NCBI GenBank assembly: GCA_964633825.1
Contig: CAZWHE010000041.1
Location: 1 to 26,171, forward strand
Reading direction: 5' to 3'
DNA length: 26,171 bases
Source of the DNA: CAZWHE01 sp964633825
Lineage (GTDB): Bacteria > Planctomycetota > B15-G4 > CAYZWU01
Under the pieces are notes generated by a model. That model was not told where the DNA came from and searched no databases. It saw nothing but the letters and a program-made list of their open reading frames with translations. Position 1 is the first letter of the stretch. Every line of letters starts with the position of its first letter. Positions 15,076-21,801 of this stretch are shown in pieces. The position numbers and the translations under genes are program-made.

Positions 15076-16104
15076 ATGGGTTCCATGAAAAAACTCACGC
15101 CGATCAGCCTCTTTTTACTGGCGGTCATTTCGGCAAGCAGCTTCCTGCATGGTGAAGAAGTGATTCTCGATTCACAGAGAGACGCTGTCAAAGCTTTGAA
15201 AGAAGAGATCTACTCGATCAATCTCGTCAACCTTCTCGATCTTTCTTCCTCACAGGTCGATGTGATTCTCACACAATCACGGATGGCGCGTCCTTTCTAC
15301 GAGGCGAGGAAAGAAATGCTCCGGGAGATTTATCCCCTTCAGGTCAGGGTGTTTCGCGAGTTCAAAGCCGCTGACGAGGAAAACCGCGGCCTGCCCGATC
15401 CTTTAATGAAGAAAACGGGGAAAGCTGAGCGTCTCGAAAAGGAAGTGAACGACAAGCTGATCGCTCGCGTCAACACGCTCTCCGAAGATGTTTACGAGAT
15501 CCTGAGCCCCGGGCAGCTCAGGATTATCAACTACTACAAACCGTTTCTCTTTCCCCGGGAATACAGGGACAGGGAAATGAAAAAGAAATCGGACAAGCGG
15601 TGGGGAGCCGCCCGGGAGGCGCTGTTCGAGGCAAGAAGTTTTTCAGAGAGAAAATACAAGCTCAAGAAAGAGAAGGTGGTCACAACGATATTCAACCTGC
15701 TTCCCGGCCCGCGACAGCCCGCCGGGAAAGGGGCGCGTGGTGCGGCTAAGAAGAAGAAGGCTCGCGCCGCAGCACCGCCGGCCGGCGGCCGATATCCATC
15801 GGCTGAGGGCCGATACCTATCGGCTGAGGACGAAAAAACCGTTCGTGAAAAAATCGGGAAGGTTCTGGACGAGGTCCGAAAACTCTCAAAGGACGAGCTC
15901 GAAGAGAGAGCCGATTTCATTATAGAACACCGGCTTCTGACGACCGAGAAGGATCAGCTCCTGAAAGAGATGCGCGAGATCGGTAGATCCAAGCACGAGC
16001 AGCTCAACAACGTCTCGCGGTATGTTCTCAATCCGGATATCATTGACTATCTCGAGGATCTCAAAAAGAAATGCCGAAAGGATGTCATGGTGGGAGTGCG
16101 TTAG
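15076..16104 (+). CDS. Secreted helical protein with LTxxQ-like motifs, first of a paralogous pair
   Basis: I do not recognise this 342-residue protein. It has a signal peptide (about 1-26, MKKLTPISLFLLAVISASS core, ending near HGEE). The mature part is almost wholly charged and helical. Two short motifs resemble the LTxxQ repeat of periplasmic Spy/CpxP proteins: LSSSQVDVIL (about 56-65) and LSPGQLRII (about 147-155), the latter followed by KPFLFPREYRD. A Lys/Ala/Pro linker (about 218-250) contains two 21-bp repeats (GRYPSAE-GRYLSAE) and separates two helical halves. The same order of motifs recurs in the next gene, so the two are paralogues. ATG 15076 has AAAGGAGA upstream; ATG 15085 is an alternative. 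It is the first gene of a probable four-gene operon. Location is probably periplasmic. Confidence 0.72.
   Translation: MGSMKKLTPISLFLLAVISASSFLHGEEVILDSQRDAVKALKEEIYSINLVNLLDLSSSQVDVILTQSRMARPFYEARKEMLREIYPLQVRVFREFKAADEENRGLPDPLMKKTGKAERLEKEVNDKLIARVNTLSEDVYEILSPGQLRIINYYKPFLFPREYRDREMKKKSDKRWGAAREALFEARSFSERKYKLKKEKVVTTIFNLLPGPRQPAGKGARGAAKKKKARAAAPPAGGRYPSAEGRYLSAEDEKTVREKIGKVLDEVRKLSKDELEERADFIIEHRLLTTEKDQLLKEMREIGRSKHEQLNNVSRYVLNPDIIDYLEDLKKKCRKDVMVGVR
15787..15828. repeat. Two in-frame 21-bp direct repeats, each with a dyad
   Basis: Units 15787-15807 and 15808-15828 differ at only two or three positions. Each contains GCCGAT-N4-ATCGGC followed by TGAG. They encode GRYPSAE and GRYLSAE in the linker of the secreted protein. 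Confidence 0.8.
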
Positions 16105-16142
16105 ATCGTTATTGAAACGGAGTTCCATTAAAGGAGTCCGAC

Positions 16143-17183
16143 ATGGTTCGAATCACGATGTTTTTTCTGACTGTTCTGATCATCCCCCTGTTTGCGGGCG
16201 GAGTTGATCCGGTTTCGATTGCGGGACCGGCGGCGAAACCGAAACCCGAGGTGTCTCTCGACGAAATCTATGCCGAAATAAGCGAGCTCCGGGCGGACAT
16301 CAACCTGCTCAACTTGTATAACGGCATGAACCTGACCATTGATCAGATCGAAGTCATCTTGAGGGAGGCGAAGGCCGTTGCCTGCGAGGTCGATCTGAGC
16401 AAAGTGTCGCGTGAGAAGAATTCTTCGAAAATCATGAAAGAAGAAGCCGCTCTTCTCCGGGAAGTTTCAAAGCGCCTCAAATCCGGGAAGGACGTCTCCA
16501 GCACGCTTCAAGCCCGTTATCAGGCTCTCAACCGCAAAAAAAGAGGAAGCGGAAAGGGAAGGATGAACAAAACGGCGCTGGCAACGGTCGAAAAGAGCGC
16601 AGCGGCCGTGGAGGCGGCGCTGTCGAACTCCCAGCTCGAGGTGCTTCGCGATTTCAATCCATGCCTGATTCCGCCGAAAAACCTTCGTGATCCCGTGAGA
16701 GTGGGCCAGGTAGGCGATCACACCAGGTCCATCTCCCTGATCGAGCGAGTGCGCAAGCTTCCCGTTCCCGCCTTCGAGAGCAACGTGGAAAAAATTCTGG
16801 ACGGGATCGTCAAGGCGGCCGAGAGGCACACCGGTAAAATGTCCGATGAGGGGAGAGCGGTTTATCGGGAGAAAGCACGCGAGATTCTTCTCCGGGTCAG
16901 GGAGATGGACGAGGCCGAGTTCCTCTTCAACAAGCAGGACCTCGCCGTTGAGATCGAACCGTTCGATCGAAAGGAAGCGATCAAGGAACAGCTTAGGGAA
17001 ATGGGATTCGCTGCTTTCGAATCGCGCGGGCAGGTGACACGTTTCTTCCTGACGCCCCGCGCCATACCCCTTCTCGAGAAACGCCTCCGTCTCATGAAGA
17101 AGTTCAAGCGCGACGGGCTCGTCGACCTGGATAATGTGGAAGGCGCCGACGGGTGTCGGGACGGCGGGTGCGCTATTGACTAA
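16143..17183 (+). CDS. Secreted helical protein, paralogue of the preceding gene, with a Cys/Gly C-terminal tail
   Basis: This is a 346-residue protein of unknown function. The signal peptide covers about 1-20 (ITMFFLTVLIIPLFAGG). It shares the preceding gene's plan: LLNLYNGMNLTIDQIEVIL against LVNLLDLSSSQVDVIL, LSNSQLEVLRDFNPCLIPPK against LSPGQLRIINYYKPFLFPR, then a long C-terminal helical half with REKAREIL and a closing LTPRAIPLLEKRL. LTIDQ is a true LTxxQ match. It ends in EGADGCRDGGCAID, a Gly/Cys tail missing from the paralogue. The start follows AAGGAG by six bases. It lies 38 bp after the first paralogue and 18 bp before a radical SAM gene. Possible roles are a periplasmic sensor or chaperone, or a substrate of the neighbouring enzyme; all are inference. 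Confidence 0.72.
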   Translation: MVRITMFFLTVLIIPLFAGGVDPVSIAGPAAKPKPEVSLDEIYAEISELRADINLLNLYNGMNLTIDQIEVILREAKAVACEVDLSKVSREKNSSKIMKEEAALLREVSKRLKSGKDVSSTLQARYQALNRKKRGSGKGRMNKTALATVEKSAAAVEAALSNSQLEVLRDFNPCLIPPKNLRDPVRVGQVGDHTRSISLIERVRKLPVPAFESNVEKILDGIVKAAERHTGKMSDEGRAVYREKAREILLRVREMDEAEFLFNKQDLAVEIEPFDRKEAIKEQLREMGFAAFESRGQVTRFFLTPRAIPLLEKRLRLMKKFKRDGLVDLDNVEGADGCRDGGCAID

Positions 17184-17201
17184 TCCGCTGCGAGATTGAG
17201 A

Positions 17202-18422
17202 ATGGCGCAGAAGGGAATAACAAACGGACGCTCCCTTTCGCGGAGGGCGTTTCTGAAGAGAGCGGCTTCCGCAGGCGTCAAGACCGCGTCCATCCCCCTC
17301 GCGCTCCAGGTTCTCTTCGAGTGGGAAGAGGCCATGGCAGCCAAGTGGCCGAAATCGGCGGCCGGGCAGCCGAAGCCGGCAGCCTATTCCTTCAACAGGG
17401 AAGTTGATTTTTATCGGAAGCTTTCCAACAAGCGGATCCTGTGCTTCGTCTGCCCGTTGAATTGCGGCTTGGCTGAAGGAAAAACCTGTTTCTGCCGGAC
17501 CAGGACCAATATCAAGGGAACGCTGTACAGCCGCGCCTGGGGCAACCCCTGCATCGTCTCTCTCGATCCGATCGAAAAGCTTCCTCTCAGTAATTATCTT
17601 CCCGGCGAAACCGTGGTCTCCCTGGCAACGGGGGGGTGCAACCTGAGGTGCACCTATTGCCAGAACTGGGAGCAGTCCCAGAAGAAACCGGACGATGTGA
17701 AGCCCACCTTCGACCTCGACCCCGGCCAGGCGGTCGCTTCGGCCGTGAAGAAGGAGGTCGGCACGATCGCCTTCACCTACACGGAACCGACCGCTTTCCT
17801 GGAGTATACGTTCGACATCGCCGCCGAAGCGAAGAGGAAGGGCGTGAGGTGCGTTTCGGGGACCGCGGCTTATATCAACAAGAGACCGATTCGCGAGGCG
17901 TGCAAAGTCATCGACGCGTTTTCGGTGACTCTGAAGGGGTTCGACGAGACGTTCTACAAGAAGGTCTGCGCCGTCGAGCTGAAGCCCGTGCTCAGCGCCA
18001 TCGAGGAAATCAAGTCGGAGGGGCGGTGGCTCGAGCTTTCCACGCTGATCGTTCCCACCTACAACGACGATATCGGCAAGGTGAAGGAGATGGCGAAGTG
18101 GATCCGGAAAACGCTGGGAACCAAGGTCCCCTGGCACTTTGCGCGCTTCGTTCCGCGGTACAAGCTCAGGAATGTTCCCCAGACGCCCGTTCAAACGCTC
18201 GAAGACGCCCGCAAGGTTGCCCTTGACGAGGGTATCGAGTTCGTCTATACGTCGAACATCGCCCCTCACGAGGGGAACAATACACGCTGCCCGAAGTGTG
18301 ACCGGATGCTGATCGAGAGGGTCGGTTTCAGAGTCATCAAAAACACCATCAAGAAGGGGCGGTGCCGTTGTGGAAAGTCGATTGCCGGAGTCTTCGACAA
18401 GCGCACCAAGAGCCGCGGCTGA
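17202..18422 (+). CDS. Radical SAM enzyme, AmmeMemoRadiSam / PflA-like class, with twin-arginine leader
   Basis: The 406-residue protein carries the radical SAM cluster motif C146-x3-C150-x2-C153 (GGCNLRCTYCQNWE). Before it lies a Cys-rich block (C81, C84, C88, C96, C98) matching the N-terminal 'CPhnC...G.C..R.N' block of AmmeMemoRadiSam enzymes. FTYTEPTAFLEY and VTLKGFDETFY are conserved barrel segments. The C-terminus holds a zinc-ribbon-like set (C363, C366, C388, C390). Residues 13-19 (SRRAFLK) match the Tat motif, followed by a mildly hydrophobic stretch and the A/K/P-rich linker 47-62. Such a leader is odd for an enzyme that needs SAM and an electron donor. The usual partners Memo and AMMECR1 are absent here. 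The substrate of the class is not established. ATG 17202 has a poor ribosome site; TTG 17196 is an alternative. Confidence 0.85.
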   Translation: MAQKGITNGRSLSRRAFLKRAASAGVKTASIPLALQVLFEWEEAMAAKWPKSAAGQPKPAAYSFNREVDFYRKLSNKRILCFVCPLNCGLAEGKTCFCRTRTNIKGTLYSRAWGNPCIVSLDPIEKLPLSNYLPGETVVSLATGGCNLRCTYCQNWEQSQKKPDDVKPTFDLDPGQAVASAVKKEVGTIAFTYTEPTAFLEYTFDIAAEAKRKGVRCVSGTAAYINKRPIREACKVIDAFSVTLKGFDETFYKKVCAVELKPVLSAIEEIKSEGRWLELSTLIVPTYNDDIGKVKEMAKWIRKTLGTKVPWHFARFVPRYKLRNVPQTPVQTLEDARKVALDEGIEFVYTSNIAPHEGNNTRCPKCDRMLIERVGFRVIKNTIKKGRCRCGKSIAGVFDKRTKSRG

Positions 18423-20850
18423 TTCTTCCCAGGGGCGGCCGTCCGGAACATTTGTCAGGGCAACGGCCCCCTTCCTTCTCGGTTTCAACGCCCAGGTTGC
18501 CCAGCTCATCCTCTTGAGAGAGACCCTGATCCTGTCGAGCGGTTCGGAAACGGCGCTGGGACTCTGTCTCGGGTCGTGGGCGCTTCTCAACGGCGCCGGC
18601 GCTCTCTTCGGCTGGATGATGAATCGCACCGGTCTCTCGGTGGGCTCCTTTTTCGGTCCTCTTCTTGTCATCCTGCCTTTCCTTTCGGCGGGCTCTCTCC
18701 ACCTGGCCAGGATTTCACGTTCCTTTACCGATGTCCCCGGCGGAGAGCATCTCGCGATCCCTCTCTACGTCCTCCTGACCCTGGCCATTGTGGGACCGGT
18801 GACATTTGTCGACGGCTTTCTTTTCGTCGCCGGCCTGGCTCGTCTTTTCGGAAAAGAGTGGAGCGGCAGGGATTCGGCTCACATGTATGGCGTGGAATCG
18901 TCGGGATCACTGGTGGGGGGCGTTTTCTTTTCCTTTCTCTTTGTCTTTTTATTCGATCCCTTCACGGTGATCGGAATTCTCGTCGGTCTGAACGCCCTCT
19001 TCGTCCCTCTCTCCGCCAATGGAACGAGGCGGAGACGCTTCATCGTTTTCGCTGTCCGGGCGATCCTGCTGGCCCTGGCGGCGGTGCTTTGTCTGAAGGG
19101 ACCGGCTCTGAACGAAAGATCGGAGCGGGAAAGGTGGAAGATTCTTCAGCCCCAAATGGATCTGCAGGAAACCCGTGAAAGCACTTACCAGAACCTGGCC
19201 CTCTTGAAGTACGGGAACGAATCCACTCTCTTCGGGAACGGCGGGATCCTCTTTTCTCTGAGGCCCTGTTCGTCCAAGGAGTACGGGGACTGGAACCGGG
19301 CTGTTTATCCCAACTTTGCCATGCTGCAGCATCCCGAACCTGAGCGCGTGCTCCTCATCGGAGGCGGCGCCCGGGGTTCTCTTCCCGACATTCTTCTCCA
19401 CTCTCCATCGCGGGTGGACTGGGTGGAGTATGACCGGGAGCTGATCTCCCTTTCGGAGCGGTTTCTCGTTCACGAGGAGAAGGCGGCCTTCAACGACGGC
19501 AGGGTCGTGCGACACCTGACGGACGGCCGCTACTTTGTCGGGTCATCGCCGCCCGAAACCTATGACGTCATCGTCCTCGATGTTCCCGATCCGTCGAACG
19601 CCAGTGTGAACAGGTATTATACGGTCGAGTTTTTCCGGGATTGCCTCAGGGCCCTCGAGAAGGAGGGAGTCCTCGTCTTCCACATGACCTGCCAGCCCAA
19701 CTTCATCGGGAAGGAGATGCTGGAGCGGAACGGTTCGGTGCTGCTGGCCCTGAGCATGGTTTTTGATCGCGTCCTTGTCACACCGGGCGAGCTCTCGTTT
19801 GTCGCCGCCACGGGTCAAGCTTCCGAGCCGACGATTTCGGCTTCCGAGCCGACGATTTCGGCTTCCGAGCCGACGATTTCGGCTTCCGAGCTGACAGCTT
19901 CGGCAGACGAATTGTCGGCTCGCTATGAGTCCCGCCGGATCGAGACACTCCGGTTTTCGCCCCATTTCTTCTATACCTGTTTTCAAGAGAACGAGGTCGA
20001 ATGGATCAATCGAATTTTTAATGACAAGATCGCCGAGGGGGCGTTCAGGCCGAACAAAGACAACCTGCCGGTTGCCTATTTCAAGGATTACCTGCTCTGG
20101 CGGCGTATCACGGGATTGGAAGAGGACGGAGCCTGGTACGGGTTCCTCGATGAGCTTGTTTCCGGTGCGGGGGACGAGAAGCCTCCTCTCATTTGGATTC
20201 CCTTCTTTTTTCCTTTTCTTGGTGTTTTACTCCTCATCGGTGTTTTCCTGACCCGAGCCCGGGGAAAAGCAGGCGCTGCGACGTGCGGGGGTTTGTTCTA
20301 TCTCACGGCGGCCACAGTCGGCTTCAACGGGATCGTTCTCGAAATGGGGATTCTTCTCTCATACCAATCCATTGCGGGGTATCTCTACAGCCGGATGGGC
20401 ATAATCATCGCCGCCTATATGGCCGGGCTCGCCTGCGGGGCGCTTCTCCATTTCGAAAAGAAATCTCCTCTCCCGCTTTTCGTCGTATCAGCAGTCCTCT
20501 CGGCGACCGGGGCGGCGCTCGCCCTGGGCGTGACCTTGCTTCCCGGTGTGTTGCCGGGAGAAGAAATCGTCCTGCTCGTATTTGTCGTTGCCACGCTGGT
20601 CCTGGGAGCATCGGGCGGACTTGCTTTCCGTGCGGTCTCGGTGGCTCTGGAAAAGAACGGTAAAAGCCCGGGCGGCGTCATCTATTCCCTCGATATACTC
20701 GGGACCTGCCTCGGAGGCCTTATCGCCGGCAGCGTTCTCGCGCCCTTTGTCGGGATTGCCGGAATCCTGCTCCTCGCCGGCGGAATGAACGTTCTCCTTC
20801 CACTCATGTCGATAGCCGCTCTGGCGGTCCGTAAAAACGAAGGATCGTGA
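18370..20850 (+). CDS. Multi-span membrane protein with central spermidine-synthase-like domain
   Basis: This is an 826-residue protein. Residues about 30-245 contain roughly seven hydrophobic segments. About 260-560 is a Rossmann domain like spermidine synthase, with VLLIGGGARG (G331-G336), acidic E353 (VEYDREL) and YDVIVLDVPDP (D404, D407). About 605-820 again spans the membrane, roughly seven times. In true spermidine synthases the first loop is GGGDGG; here Asp is Ala and one Gly is Arg, so aminopropyl transfer is not assured and a methyltransferase-like or binding role is possible. Tandem SEPTISA repeats interrupt the soluble domain at about 484-515. The GTG start at 18370 overlaps the radical SAM gene by 53 bp, which suggests coupling; a TTG at 18382 is the alternative. 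Membrane-fused spermidine-synthase-like proteins are widespread but of unclear function. Confidence 0.83.
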   Translation: MESRLPESSTSAPRAAADSSQGRPSGTFVRATAPFLLGFNAQVAQLILLRETLILSSGSETALGLCLGSWALLNGAGALFGWMMNRTGLSVGSFFGPLLVILPFLSAGSLHLARISRSFTDVPGGEHLAIPLYVLLTLAIVGPVTFVDGFLFVAGLARLFGKEWSGRDSAHMYGVESSGSLVGGVFFSFLFVFLFDPFTVIGILVGLNALFVPLSANGTRRRRFIVFAVRAILLALAAVLCLKGPALNERSERERWKILQPQMDLQETRESTYQNLALLKYGNESTLFGNGGILFSLRPCSSKEYGDWNRAVYPNFAMLQHPEPERVLLIGGGARGSLPDILLHSPSRVDWVEYDRELISLSERFLVHEEKAAFNDGRVVRHLTDGRYFVGSSPPETYDVIVLDVPDPSNASVNRYYTVEFFRDCLRALEKEGVLVFHMTCQPNFIGKEMLERNGSVLLALSMVFDRVLVTPGELSFVAATGQASEPTISASEPTISASEPTISASELTASADELSARYESRRIETLRFSPHFFYTCFQENEVEWINRIFNDKIAEGAFRPNKDNLPVAYFKDYLLWRRITGLEEDGAWYGFLDELVSGAGDEKPPLIWIPFFFPFLGVLLLIGVFLTRARGKAGAATCGGLFYLTAATVGFNGIVLEMGILLSYQSIAGYLYSRMGIIIAAYMAGLACGALLHFEKKSPLPLFVVSAVLSATGAALALGVTLLPGVLPGEEIVLLVFVVATLVLGASGGLAFRAVSVALEKNGKSPGGVIYSLDILGTCLGGLIAGSVLAPFVGIAGILLLAGGMNVLLPLMSIAALAVRKNEGS
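19819..19902. repeat. Four in-frame 21-bp tandem repeats
   Basis: Units begin at 19819, 19840 and 19861 and are identical (ASEPTIS per unit). A fourth at 19882-19902 is diverged (ASELTAS), and a degenerate copy may follow to about 19923. Each junction holds the dyad GCCGA-CGATT-TCGGC (first copy 19827-19841). Confidence 0.9.
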
Positions 20851-20881
20851 TTTCACGGCGCGCCCTTCTCGACCAAAAGCC

Positions 20882-20909
20882 TTGTTATCGCCGCTGAATC
20901 GGTTATTCT
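20882..20909 (+). promoter_or_regulatory. Possible sigma-70-like promoter for the DRTGG operon
   Basis: TTGTTA (20882-20887), a 16-bp spacer and TATTCT (20904-20909) lie about 45 bp before the ATG of the DRTGG gene, in the only gap of about 100 bp upstream of the operon. Each box matches 4 of 6 consensus bases, so this is tentative. Confidence 0.3.
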
Positions 20910-20952
20910 GAAGAAGCCCTGCAAGAGAGGTTTTTTTACGGGGGAAAGCTTA

Positions 20953-21294
20953 ATGTCGTTCAGTGTGGATTCTCTGGCCCGGAAGCTCGACCTCGAGACT
21001 TTGAACGGTCTCTATGACAAAGATATCAGCGGGGTTTTTGTTTCGGACATGGTCAGCGATGTGATGAACGGTGCGCCGCCCGGGTGCCTATGGGTGACGG
21101 TTCAGACGCACAAGAACATCATAGCCGCGGCCAACCTTGTCGATGTCACCGCCATCGTGGTGACAAGGGGTAAATCGATTCCCAAGGAGACCCTCGACAT
21201 CGCCGACAGGGTAGAGATCACGATCATTTCCACACCTCTCGAGACCTTCGATTTTATTGTCAAGTTGATTAACTCGGAAATAGGACTGCGCTAG
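20953..21294 (+). CDS. DRTGG-domain protein
   Basis: The 113-residue protein consists of one DRTGG-type domain, seen in FVSDMVSDVMNGAPPGCLWVTVQTHKN, VVTRGKSIPKETLDIAD and TPLETFDFIVKL. DRTGG domains occur alone or with HPr-kinase-like, CBS or phosphotransacetylase domains and are thought to bind a ligand or serve as a regulatory unit. The protein has no signal peptide or membrane segment. It has GGGGGAAAG as ribosome site and stands first in a tight cluster with an RsbW-like ATPase and an Fe-S protein. The same trio is found beside electron-bifurcating hydrogenase operons of Thermotoga and clostridia, from memory. That suggests a role in redox-linked regulation. Confidence 0.85.
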   Translation: MSFSVDSLARKLDLETLNGLYDKDISGVFVSDMVSDVMNGAPPGCLWVTVQTHKNIIAAANLVDVTAIVVTRGKSIPKETLDIADRVEITIISTPLETFDFIVKLINSEIGLR

Positions 21295-21348
21295 GAATTG
21301 GATGAAGACTCCGTCTCGGGCGGTCCGGCTGCTTGGTTAATTGGTAAT

Positions 21349-21789
21349 ATGGCTGCAGAGCAAAAAGAAGGAGCCCTCCTTTCCGCCGCTTATCGTGTTC
21401 AGGGAAACGACTTCAACAGAGCCGGCGAGGTCTCAACCGAGATTAAATCCAAGCTGAAAAGGATCGGTTTCAAACCCGTCCTGGTCCGAAGAGTGGCCAT
21501 TGCGTCCTTCGAGGCGGAGATGAACGTGATCATGTACGCCTCGAGCGCCGATGTGCTTGTCGAGGTGGCTCCGGAAAGGATCACAGTCGAGTTCAGAGAC
21601 AAGGGCCCTGGAATCCCCGACATCGAGCTCGCCATGAGAGAAGGCTATTCCACAGCCACGCCCGAAATGAGGAAACTGGGATTCGGCGCCGGCATGGGGC
21701 TGCCGACGATGAGAAGCAAGGCGGACCGTTTTTCCATCGATTCCGAGCTGGATGAAGGAACGGTCGTGACGCTCTGGTTCAATGTGTGA
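21349..21789 (+). CDS. RsbW/anti-sigma-type HATPase_c ATP-binding protein
   Basis: The 146-residue protein is a GHKL ATPase domain of the serine-kinase/anti-sigma class. It shows an N-box FEAEMNVIMYAS, a G1 box DKGPGI and a G2 box LGFGAGMGLPTM. The conserved domain begins at YRVQGNDFNRAGE, ten residues after ATG 21349, so this start is preferred. An in-frame TTG at 21298 (four bases after the upstream stop) would add 17 residues that do not resemble the family; neither start has a strong ribosome site. Such proteins phosphorylate or sequester partner proteins in partner-switching pathways. Here the likely partners are the flanking DRTGG and Fe-S proteins. No anti-anti-sigma (STAS) or SpoIIE gene lies in the window. 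Confidence 0.85.
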   Translation: MAAEQKEGALLSAAYRVQGNDFNRAGEVSTEIKSKLKRIGFKPVLVRRVAIASFEAEMNVIMYASSADVLVEVAPERITVEFRDKGPGIPDIELAMREGYSTATPEMRKLGFGAGMGLPTMRSKADRFSIDSELDEGTVVTLWFNV

Positions 21790-21801
21790 GAACAAGTTTT
21801 T

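Noticed and set aside
14094..15191. N-terminal extension of the map reading frame by 366 codons.
   Set aside because: It is antisense to elbB and unlike any aminopeptidase. The family start MIQYTNSEL is at 14093.
16467..18671. Long minus-strand open frame (734 codons) across the second secreted protein and the radical SAM gene.
   Set aside because: It spans several clear plus-strand genes, including the CxxxCxxC motif, and has no family resemblance.
19819..19902. Tandem repeats as a CRISPR array.
   Set aside because: The units are contiguous without spacers, in frame, and lie inside a coding sequence.
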